A DNA stretch of 64,000 nucleotides. It comes from an uncultured Muribaculaceae bacterium (lineage in GTDB: Bacteria; Bacteroidota; Bacteroidia; Bacteroidales; Muribaculaceae). Shown piece after piece: positions 41,357 to 49,199 of the stretch. The position numbers and the translations under genes were made by a program. The notes below the pieces were generated by a model. The model was not told where the DNA came from. It worked only from the letters and a program-made list of their open reading frames with translations, and searched no databases. The stretch spans positions 1-64,000 of the forward strand of contig CAKUQQ010000003.1 of assembly GCA_934675575.1 (NCBI GenBank), written 5' to 3'. Each line of letters opens with the position of its first letter. Positions within the stretch are counted from its first letter, which is position 1.

Positions 41357-42424
41357 TCATGTTCCTGTAATAGTTTCCGATGTAGGATTCTGTTTGTGCA
41401 TTTCAAAGTTCCGCATAGCTATAGCTTTGTTATCGTTAGCATAACAATATTCACACTTGTGAATACATGTGTTGTATTGGCCTATATCCTTAGCCTTCAT
41501 GCACCCACAGAATTCCCGTTGTCCCTTGTCTTTGTTGTCGCCACGAGTGGCATACTTGCCATTATCTAAGACTATGGCATCTGCTAGTAAAGGATCTGAT
41601 TCACCAAAAATATCAAGTTGGGGCATTGAGTACATCTTGACTTTCAAAAAGTCCATAAGCACCTTATCGTTATGTGCTCTTTTAATCATCAAAGCATCAT
41701 CAATACAATGGTTATGCTCCACACCTTCAAAGTCTGCGGCTTCACCGCAAGTTGCCAGCGTATAGTTCCACCCCTTACGTTTATTAAGTGCAACAAGTCT
41801 TTTAGCTAATTCTATCATCTGGTCTTTCGTCCACTCTAAATAATGTACTCCCGCGTTATCAAGGTTCTTCTTTACTTTGCGATAAACGGTTATATCTGCG
41901 AAACTAAAGACAAGTTTTTCTGTATAGCCACGTAGTTGGTCACCGATGTTCTCTATTTTAACAAGTAGGTCATCCATACTTATTTTGTCTGTTAAGATGA
42001 GGGGGTCAAAACGCCAGATAACGCCTCCCTTACCCAATTGACGGACAAGTTCCTTGAATGTCTCTATGCGGAACGACAAAGAAGGCACAGACTTCTCAAG
42101 TCCTTCTTTTTCGTAATCATTGAGCGAGTACTGCACGTAGCAACCTATTCCACGTTCTTTTAATTTTGGCAAGTACTTCAGAAGAGAATGTGGATTCTTA
42201 GACCAAAACACGATGAAACGTGTTTGGTCATAAGCAACATACGACTTTGCTCCATTGAATGGATTAGTCCAAGCAGAGTAGCCTTTCTCTAATCGGAGGA
42301 AAAACCAATCGCAGTAAAAGGCAGGTATATCAGTGCTTCTACTGGCTGATATTATCTGTGGATGCTGGGCGTCAACAATCCGCCCATCTTCCAGCACAAT
42401 TTCTTTTTTTTGCCATGTTGCCAT
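41357..42424 (-). CDS. DUF1848 family protein with C-terminal Cys cluster
   Basis: 355 residues. QIISASRSTDIPAFYCDWFF is the DUF1848 hallmark, followed by TRFIVFWSKNPHSLLKYLP, GGVIWRFDPLILTD and a TIM-barrel-like pattern similar to radical SAM or spore-photoproduct-lyase folds. The C-terminal segment around 307-330 has six cysteines (FCGCMKAKDIGQYNTC, HKCEYCYAND) that could bind an iron-sulfur cluster. The function is unknown. It is the last gene of a tight same-strand set after the helicase-PIN and WYL/CFI-box genes (28-nt gap), so a shared role in that system is likely. Confidence 0.88.
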   Translation of the reverse strand: MATWQKKEIVLEDGRIVDAQHPQIISASRSTDIPAFYCDWFFLRLEKGYSAWTNPFNGAKSYVAYDQTRFIVFWSKNPHSLLKYLPKLKERGIGCYVQYSLNDYEKEGLEKSVPSLSFRIETFKELVRQLGKGGVIWRFDPLILTDKISMDDLLVKIENIGDQLRGYTEKLVFSFADITVYRKVKKNLDNAGVHYLEWTKDQMIELAKRLVALNKRKGWNYTLATCGEAADFEGVEHNHCIDDALMIKRAHNDKVLMDFLKVKMYSMPQLDIFGESDPLLADAIVLDNGKYATRGDNKDKGQREFCGCMKAKDIGQYNTCIHKCEYCYANDNKAIAMRNFEMHKQNPTSETITGT

Positions 42425-42452
42425 ATTGCCATATTATACTTATTAAGGCTTG

Positions 42453-43097
42453 TTATTTACTATTCAGATGAAGTACTATTTTATCTAACACAGTGCGAAT
42501 TATCACATTAGTTCTTTTGTGGCCTGTTAGAACCTTTACCATTTTGGGTGAGACCCAATAATAGAAAGATACGAAAGCACGACCAACGTAATTGGTAAGG
42601 AGCCTCTTATCTCTAAACTGACGTAAAACCATAACAGAAGGATGTTCGTAATCACCGTATGCCATTGTTGCTATGTAGCATCCTTCGCTTTTCTGTGAAT
42701 TCAAACTTGATGGTGTGTTATTATGAGAAGGAATGTAACTTGGCTTATATGATTGAGATGGGCTACTTGGTTTTGGAGCAACTGAGGCGCTAGACGAACT
42801 GACAGTTGAAGGAGAAGTCCTCGGTGTGTATGAGGATTTAGGAGTATAACCAGTTTTTTTGTTGGTGCAGTTAAAGATGGCTTGTATACCATCTACTTCT
42901 CTGATACGACTAATCTTGAAGGTGCGAGTCTCATTCCTCAGATGACAAAAGGCTGAGATATATCCCTCACCAAATTCTTCTGATGGTTTGATATCACTGA
43001 TTGTACGCTCTGATATTTCACCAGAGTATTTCACATACTTAATTTTTACCGTTTTGCCACTTTTTATGGCTTCGGCAATATATTCTGATATTGTCAT
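42453..43097 (-). CDS. WYL-like and CFI-box domain protein
   Basis: 214 residues in three parts. Residues 1-70 (TVKIKYVKYSGEISERTISD, then FKISRIREVDGI) match a WYL ligand-sensing domain. Residues 75-140 are a Ser/Pro/Thr-rich linker. The C-terminus (GCYIATMAYGDYEHPSVMVL, RQFRDKRLLTNYVGRAFVSF) fits the CFI-box C-terminal domain seen in stress and conflict proteins. It starts 7 nt after the helicase-PIN stop, so it is almost surely co-translated. It may act as a sensor for the system. The CFI-box role is not known to me. Confidence 0.85.
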   Translation of the reverse strand: MTISEYIAEAIKSGKTVKIKYVKYSGEISERTISDIKPSEEFGEGYISAFCHLRNETRTFKISRIREVDGIQAIFNCTNKKTGYTPKSSYTPRTSPSTVSSSSASVAPKPSSPSQSYKPSYIPSHNNTPSSLNSQKSEGCYIATMAYGDYEHPSVMVLRQFRDKRLLTNYVGRAFVSFYYWVSPKMVKVLTGHKRTNVIIRTVLDKIVLHLNSK

Positions 43098-43104
43098 CGC
43101 TTTA

Positions 43105-46100
43105 TTATTGTAGTTCTTTTAACGATTTTACATTAACTCTCACAGCTTTTGCCTTACTTATCAATCCATTGTCAGAAGTCAATAAAACAGCATTCTGATT
43201 TCTATACTTGATTGCAAGCGACAGGATTATGTTATCGGCATTCTTTGCATTAAAGTCTACAGGCAGCAATTCAACTGCCCCAATTTCATATCTTATTTTT
43301 CTATTCTTTCCTGCATTCTTGATTTTGCGAAGTGCGAGTTCTGCTTTGCCCTTAAGCTCCAAGTCCTTGCTCGTCTTCAACTTGTCTAACTCGTCAAGTA
43401 CTTTTGCAGGCAAGACAATAAGATCTCGCGGATTAATGCGCTCCAATATGTCAGAGTCTTCAATGAACACATTTGTATCAATAACAAATGTTTGGTTCGA
43501 ACTGTCTAAGTTTATCTTCTGCTTGTTTTCGGCGTACCATGCAAGATAACCTAATGGTAAATCAATGCTAGAATGAGTTTGTATATAGTGAAGGTTCCCT
43601 ACTACATACAGAGCCTTGCGAGCTCTGGTCACAGCTACATTCACCAAGTTAGGAACACTGTAATCAATCCAGCGAATCTTTCCTTCAGAAGAATCATCAG
43701 TAACAACGAGGCTATATATTATTACATCCTTTTCATCACCCTGGAATTTATGAACCGTATCCGATACTATCTGGCCAGACAAATCTTTATGAATCATAGA
43801 GCTTATCTCTTGGGCTTGATGTTTGAAAGGAGAAATGATGCCTATAGAAATGTCAGGATACTTCTTTGCAAGTTTTTCTGCAATTTCAATACAACGTTTG
43901 GCTTCTTCCTCATTGATGTTCTGCATCTCGTTCTTTTGAGATCCTATAACATCTTCCCAAATTATTCCTTCCTGATCAATGTTGACATTGCCTGGAGTTG
44001 TTTTGATATTGAGATTGATACCAAGTCTTCTTCTATAGAAAAATTCCTTTGAGTAACCGATGATACCATAGTTGCATCTGAAATGATTATCAAGTACAAC
44101 AGAGGTCGCACCTGTCGAATTTAGCAGTGTATTACAATAATCCCATAAGGAAACGTCTCTATAAGAAGCACGGTTGTTCTCTGTTAGATTTAAAGCTGCT
44201 TTTATCTCACCCTCCTCATATGACGTGACATTTGTGATATGCTTCAGCTGCATAGGGTCACCGATAACAACAATCTGCTTAGAGCGTTGTATCATCGGAA
44301 GAGCAGAAGAAATATCACACTGAGAAGCCTCATCAATAATTAGCAAATCTATCAAGTCTCTTTCTAGTGGGAACGCACTCTTAATAGAAAGATTGGTAAC
44401 ACAGTTCAAATTGAACACATCAAGGAAAGATGATGCCAACTGCCCATTCAATGGCATAGACTGCATATATGAAGAAATCTTAGCAATAGCGTCATTTTGC
44501 GACAAACTCTTTAGTATCAACTGCTTCAAAAGCCTTTTGCCAAGTTCTACAGATTCGATATATTGAAATTCTTCTTTAATGCTCTTAAAGATAGCATCTT
44601 CGTCTATTGCCGATATTCTCCTCTCTAGTTCTTCTTCCTTAGCTTTGCAAGTTTCCATCTGTGTATCAAGCAATGATATGGCAGAGCAATGGTCTCGTTT
44701 TATCTTCTGATACCCATTTTTGTATTTAATGACTTCGTCAAGTAAAAAAAATGATTTCTTACAAGAACAGATGAGTCCTTCAATAGAAGTATCCGAAATA
44801 TTGACTTCTTTTTTAAGAACATCATTAAACTCTGAGGGTAGATGCAACAAATTGCCTTGCAAGTCATTTACAGAACTAGTCTTACTGAATAGATTAAATA
44901 AAAGCCTTCTCAACCAACTTTTGTGACGATTTATTTTTTTGTATATGGCAATAATTCGCTCTTTGGCCGATGCTATGTCTGCATAAGTGTCAAAGCACAT
45001 TTGCGGATGATCCTGGCTGTTCTCTAGTGATTGAATATCCCTATTAAACTTGACATTCGCTTCCTCTTTACGATTAAGCAAAGTTATTATCTGCTCGGAG
45101 ATAGCTTTCTTATCGTCTCTGTTCTTGTTTAGCTCACATAGTTTCTTATGTCCCTCCGTAATTATCGAATAAGCACGCTTATATTTTGCAAAGAGGTGCT
45201 CATCAATGTCTGCTGAATTAATTTGTGGAATATAATTGATAAAGCGCTGTAACGATGGCATCAATTGATTGTTTATAGCATCTTTGGAACCAAATCTCAA
45301 TAAATATTGAGTAGGGTCAACACCATCAAAACGTTCCTTAACGTTGTCTACAGCTTTGTTGTTTTTACTCGCAACAAGCACCTTCTTACCGAACAACAAT
45401 GCATTTGCAATCAGATTGACAATCATCTGCGTCTTACCTGTTCCCGGAGGACCTGTAACGACAGACACTTTTTGGTTTAGAGCCGAGCACACGGCACGCC
45501 TCTGACTTTTATCCATTGGAACAACAGAAATTAAGACATCTTCGTCAATATGATGAAGTTTGTTGTTGTTTACGTTACCACTTAAAAAACTGTGAAGCAA
45601 TGACGATGCCTCTATGTTGATAAGGTTATTAAGTTCAGCTGTAGTCTGGCTAAGTGCAGGAGTTTCATCGGTAAGAGCTAATCTCAGTTCATATAGCTTT
45701 AGGTCATGTGCTATAGCATCGCGTAACACTTGTTCAAGGCGGTCTAATGTGACTGTTGGTTCATACAAGACACTTTCGATGACAGAAACAACTTCTTGAC
45801 TCAACTCCAAATTTTCTGCTGCATCTGAACTGACAGAGAAAGATGATAACTGGGCTGGAATAAACTGTTTGCTGATATCTATTGCCCTTAAATCCTCCTG
45901 AGAGAATACGTACTGAAGGAGTCTTATGCATTTATTGTTGATGATTATGCACAAACCAATATTCAGATTCTTTGGCCATTGCGTATATCTACGGTCGAAA
46001 TTCTTACGAAACAAATTCGCAAAATCCTCGTTTTCTTCTACATCTATATTGAATGTGAGCTGATCTGCATTTTCATCAACATGAATACCTGTGGGGTAAT

Positions 46101-47019
46101 CATCTTTTACCTCACCAGACTTCATCCTTTCCAAGCGGACAACAAGTTCAAAGAACTGCTCCAACCTCTTAATGTCATTTTCCGCAGGAGTAACATTCAT
46201 CAAAAGCTGCCGAACTGTAGTCAAACCGTTATTTTGGGTAGGGCGATGTACCTGAAACTCGGTCTTTACAACCTCAATTTCATCGCCTTTCTTTTCAAAC
46301 ACAAGCAGATTGATGGTTCCGCCTTGTACCAGATTACCAATTTGCCTACCCAGTAAAACTTCATTGGATATATTGAATAACCCCGCAAAGTTTTCTATGC
46401 GTGTTGCACCAATATTATTGGGACCGACACAGATAAATGTCTGAAAAGTGTTAATTTCTGATTCTATTTTATCATGCAGGGTCTGTAAATTGACAGTAGG
46501 AATGTCTAGAATATTAGAGAAAAGGTGCACAACGTTTCCCTTATTAATGGAAATCTGTTTTGCATCTACATCGTCAATACACTTGTTTATGGCAACTATC
46601 TTTGATGCTGCAACATACTTATTTAAATGTGCCACAGCTCTATTCAGAGCACACTTTGAGGGTTCTATAAGAATAATCTTACTAATGTCAACGTGCAGAC
46701 CTTCGTTTCGCAGATAATCAATAAGACACATAGATGCCAATCCTTGACCACAGCCCCAGTCAAAGATGATCAAGTCCTTAGATAATGACTCTGTGTTTTT
46801 TATAGTGTCAAGTGCAATATTTATTTTGTTTCTATGCAAGTTACCATATGCACACAGATATTGACAAAGTTCAGTTTCACTTTGCAAAACCTTTGTCCCG
46901 TGGTTTAGTCCTATCCATGGGGCATTCCTGTTTACTTCAGGAAGATAGTGAGAAGCAAGACCTAAAATTTTATCAAAGGTCACCTCTCTCATAGTGTTTA
47001 AATCATCGATGTATGCCAT
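43105..47019 (-). CDS. Methyltransferase-like, SF1 (Upf1-like) helicase and PIN nuclease fusion
   Basis: 1304 residues from ATG 47019. Residues 30-250 look like a class I methyltransferase (LIIFDWGCGQGLASMCLIDY near 88, IILIEPSKCALNRAV). The SF1 helicase has Walker A GPPGTGKTQ near 523, a long coiled insertion, LLIIDEASQCD near 896, VIGDPMQLKH, DNHFRCNYGI, and the VHKFQGDEKD and NVAVTRARKALYVVG motifs. Residues 1178-1304 form a PIN domain (FVIDTNVFIEDSD, LDELDK, NADNIILSLA, LLTSDNGLIS) with the expected acidic residues. The combination suggests a nucleic-acid-processing machine, possibly defence. The two downstream genes are tightly linked. No known system name fits with certainty. Confidence 0.9.
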   Translation of the reverse strand: MAYIDDLNTMREVTFDKILGLASHYLPEVNRNAPWIGLNHGTKVLQSETELCQYLCAYGNLHRNKINIALDTIKNTESLSKDLIIFDWGCGQGLASMCLIDYLRNEGLHVDISKIILIEPSKCALNRAVAHLNKYVAASKIVAINKCIDDVDAKQISINKGNVVHLFSNILDIPTVNLQTLHDKIESEINTFQTFICVGPNNIGATRIENFAGLFNISNEVLLGRQIGNLVQGGTINLLVFEKKGDEIEVVKTEFQVHRPTQNNGLTTVRQLLMNVTPAENDIKRLEQFFELVVRLERMKSGEVKDDYPTGIHVDENADQLTFNIDVEENEDFANLFRKNFDRRYTQWPKNLNIGLCIIINNKCIRLLQYVFSQEDLRAIDISKQFIPAQLSSFSVSSDAAENLELSQEVVSVIESVLYEPTVTLDRLEQVLRDAIAHDLKLYELRLALTDETPALSQTTAELNNLINIEASSLLHSFLSGNVNNNKLHHIDEDVLISVVPMDKSQRRAVCSALNQKVSVVTGPPGTGKTQMIVNLIANALLFGKKVLVASKNNKAVDNVKERFDGVDPTQYLLRFGSKDAINNQLMPSLQRFINYIPQINSADIDEHLFAKYKRAYSIITEGHKKLCELNKNRDDKKAISEQIITLLNRKEEANVKFNRDIQSLENSQDHPQMCFDTYADIASAKERIIAIYKKINRHKSWLRRLLFNLFSKTSSVNDLQGNLLHLPSEFNDVLKKEVNISDTSIEGLICSCKKSFFLLDEVIKYKNGYQKIKRDHCSAISLLDTQMETCKAKEEELERRISAIDEDAIFKSIKEEFQYIESVELGKRLLKQLILKSLSQNDAIAKISSYMQSMPLNGQLASSFLDVFNLNCVTNLSIKSAFPLERDLIDLLIIDEASQCDISSALPMIQRSKQIVVIGDPMQLKHITNVTSYEEGEIKAALNLTENNRASYRDVSLWDYCNTLLNSTGATSVVLDNHFRCNYGIIGYSKEFFYRRRLGINLNIKTTPGNVNIDQEGIIWEDVIGSQKNEMQNINEEEAKRCIEIAEKLAKKYPDISIGIISPFKHQAQEISSMIHKDLSGQIVSDTVHKFQGDEKDVIIYSLVVTDDSSEGKIRWIDYSVPNLVNVAVTRARKALYVVGNLHYIQTHSSIDLPLGYLAWYAENKQKINLDSSNQTFVIDTNVFIEDSDILERINPRDLIVLPAKVLDELDKLKTSKDLELKGKAELALRKIKNAGKNRKIRYEIGAVELLPVDFNAKNADNIILSLAIKYRNQNAVLLTSDNGLISKAKAVRVNVKSLKELQ

Positions 47020-47051
47020 AATAATCAATTACTTAATGTTTGTTCGAAGAT

Positions 47052-47276
47052 TTATAGTTCTTTTGCTTTCAGAATGCGACCATACGATACTCGCAGAACA
47101 AACCATTGCTTGTTTTCTGTAGGCGCATTCTCTACCGACACCCCACCTTTGTTCGTTGAGATGGAGGGCGTACAAGAGGTAAGTCTTGCACTTGGACACG
47201 ATAAGCCTGTGTCGGTAGGCTGCCCATTATACAATGAAGCGTCAGCCGTTATAGGCTGTTTGGTGTTATCTTCCAA
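47052..47276 (-). pseudogene. Truncated UpxY/NusG-like antiterminator fragment
   Basis: The fragment encodes about 74 residues, with TTG 47276 the only start visible. Its end, KQWFVLRVSYGRILKAKEL, matches the first strand and helix of NusG-N domains in Bacteroides UpxY antiterminators, which continue for about 100 more residues. Here a stop follows directly and the helicase gene begins within 33 nt. The 5' part of such a gene has therefore apparently been cut off where the helicase operon was joined. The 45 residues before the NusG part are low-complexity and typical of nothing. Confidence 0.55.
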
Positions 47277-47419
47277 TGTTGTATCTATAGGTTAATCAAA
47301 CCAATAGACTTTTTCTTGTTAGAATTGTCAATTATTGACAACAAAAGTAGAAAATCTTATTCAGACGAAAGAATAAATCATTGGAAATCTTCGCTTTTGA
47401 CACCACATTTCTGTATTTT

Positions 47420-47456
47420 GAGGTGATTTATAGCAGTCGGTACTACAAATCACCTC
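47420..47456. repeat. 10-bp inverted repeat beside the mobilization remnant
   Basis: GAGGTGATTT (47420-47429) and AAATCACCTC (47447-47456) with a 17-nt spacer lie 9 nt from the stop of the MobV remnant. No T-run follows on either strand. It may be a terminator relic or an element end. The rest of 47277-47419 shows nothing I can assign. Confidence 0.5.
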
Positions 47457-47465
47457 TCATTATCA

Positions 47466-48422
47466 TTATCTGGATAAACCTTGTGACTTTTTTCTTGATG
47501 CTGCTCCTAACCCCAACTTCTGTGTTCCGTCCCAATTCGTAAGTTGGTCAGCACAACCATTGGAGCCACCGAGTGAAACGTATGTATCTGCGCTGCACGA
47601 CATGTGGTCAATGAACGAAAGGAAGTTCTGAATGATGGATTTGGGGTAAACGACCTCATCGGTGGCAAAGAGTTTTGTCCAGTGTGCAACACATTCTCTC
47701 CGATAGTTGCCGCAACCATCCCAATCCATATTTGCAAGAAATCTGTCGACGGCAAATATTGCTCCTTGTGGAGAGCGAAGCGCAATGTTGGCTTTCGTAG
47801 CAGTAGCCATAATACCATAATAGATTGCTTTGGCTTCTTTCTCATAGAAATCTATTCTGCCTGATTGCGAAAAAGCTTTGAGATGTTCATGGCCTTCACT
47901 AATGAATCGGTCAAGTACACCTTGGTATCTGTCTTGTCTTGCCTGTTCCTCACGTTTTGCCTCCGCTTCTTGCTCCTTGCGTTCTTCCACACGTTTAACA
48001 GCTTCAATTATTTCAGGCTGCTTTGTCAAGTCGTTCCATTGAAGAACCAAGATTTTGTATTTCTCCCATAAAGTATTGTAATCAGTCTTGAGTCTTGTAA
48101 TGTCCTCGTTTTTTGAGGCTAATTGGGTATTGAGCCTTTCAATAACAGCATCCTTTTGAGCGGTTACTCGTCTGACTGCGTTCTCGTCAAGTTGCGATAT
48201 GTGTTGCTTCACTTTTGCATTTTCAGCCTTTAGTGTTTCATTCTCATTCCGCAATGCCTTATTCTCAATAATCAGTTTGTTGAGTTGCTGCATATAGTAA
48301 GTATAAGTCTTATTGACAGATGCTCGTATACCATTATTCTGCTTGTCACGTTCAGCGTTGAGGACAACGACAAGAGCTTTGATAGCATCATTGATGTTTG
48401 TTGTCCGTTCCTCTCGCCAAGT
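47466..48422 (-). pseudogene. C-terminal part of a MobV-type mobilization (relaxase) protein
   Basis: The first ATG in frame is 48293 (275 residues), but homologous sequence continues upstream to about 48422 (KTWREERTTNINDAIKALVV). The region is a long coiled coil (NKALRNENETLKAENAKVKQ, NTLWEKYKILVLQWNDL) followed by a globular end with SADTYVSLGGSNGCADQLTN. I recognise this C-terminus from Bacteroidales MobV/Pre mobilization proteins. The catalytic N-terminal relaxase domain and oriT are missing. It marks the remains of a mobilizable element at the right side of the island. Confidence 0.72.
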
Positions 48423-48752
48423 CTTTTGCCCGATGATGCTGACGACAAGCGCGTGAATTGGGCAAGCTCCAAACCGGAGGTGTGCACGGTGTCGCCGTCA
48501 GGAGCGATTGTGGTGCTGGCCGACGGCAATTCAGTGGTGACGGCAACTACACTTGATGGCGGTTTTGTGGCTGTATGCACGGTGGAGGTGAGTAGTGCCG
48601 GCGGAGTGGAAGGCGTTGCTGCTGATGACGTGGACTATACCGATGCAAAATGGTATGATATAGATGGCCGCGAAGCTACATACTTGAAAAAAGGCGGCGT
48701 GTATATTGTGAAACCTAAGACTGGTGAAGCCAAAAAAGTGGTGATAAGGTAA
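48423..48752 (+). pseudogene. 3' fragment of a Big_2-domain surface protein
   Basis: From about 48423 the plus strand reads LLPDDADDKRVNWASSKPEV, then a Big_2-type strand pattern (VVLADGNSVVTATTLDGGFV) and a type IX-like tail (KWYDIDGREATYLKKGGVYI, VKPKTGEAKKVVIR). The domain lacks its first half and signal peptide. The frame's upstream extension to 48285 is the reverse of mob sequence. The gene was therefore cut at about 48420, the same place where the MobV remnant ends. Its 5' part is not in the window. Confidence 0.75.
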
Positions 48753-48780
48753 TATTCTTTAATGGCGCAATAATAAGAAA

Positions 48781-48820
48781 GGCTCTGGCTTGATGATGGC
48801 TGGAGCTTTTTTTGTTGCTG
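48781..48820 (+). terminator. Terminator, right copy of the 40-bp direct repeat
   Basis: This is the same sequence as 37058-37097 except for one C to T change that lengthens the T run. It terminates the Big_2 fragment. Together the copies bracket the accessory island. Confidence 0.85.
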
Positions 48821-48963
48821 ATTGTGGGTGCAATGGTGGTGGGCTTGGGAGTGTGGGGAGAAAGGTAGGGTGGGGAAAAGTGTGGAAATGAAACGGAGTG
48901 GGGGTGTTTGCGGATAAAGTGTAATTATTTTTGCGGTAAATAGATGCATTTGATAATTTGAAG

Positions 48964-48994
48964 GTTGCGGAAAGTGATATTTTGTTTATCTTTG
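48964..48994 (+). promoter_or_regulatory. Promoter of the GLUG-repeat protein
   Basis: GTTG at 48964-48967 and TATCTTTG at 48987-48994, 19 nt apart. This places the start about 200 nt before ATG 49200. Confidence 0.7.
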
Positions 48995-49000
48995 CAAATG

Positions 49001-49165
49001 CTAGGCTACGCTTGGGGACCGCTGGCTGCGAAATGGACTTGCCGACGCTCCATGCGACAGGCGCTGACGGTAATGCTGACAAGAACACGGTGGGTGGGCA
49101 TCGAGGAAACTCGTATGCTGCCGATTGTGTCGTGTTGGGCATGGAATATGAGAATGAATAGAGTG
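49001..49165 (+). ncRNA. GC-rich 5' leader of the GLUG-repeat gene, possibly structured
   Basis: The leader is much richer in G and C than the flanking AT-rich DNA and contains at least one well-formed hairpin: GCATCGAG (49098-49105), GAAA tetraloop, CTCG, one bulged T, ATGC (to 49118). A 67-codon frame crosses it but begins before the transcription start, so coding is unlikely. No known riboswitch was recognised. The remainder of 48821-48963 is unassigned. Confidence 0.35.
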
Positions 49166-49199
49166 TTTTTTACATTTATCAATAACAATTTTTTAGCGT

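Noticed and set aside
48958..49161. 67-codon plus-strand frame
   Set aside because: It begins upstream of the transcription start implied by TATCTTTG at 48987 and shows no protein features.
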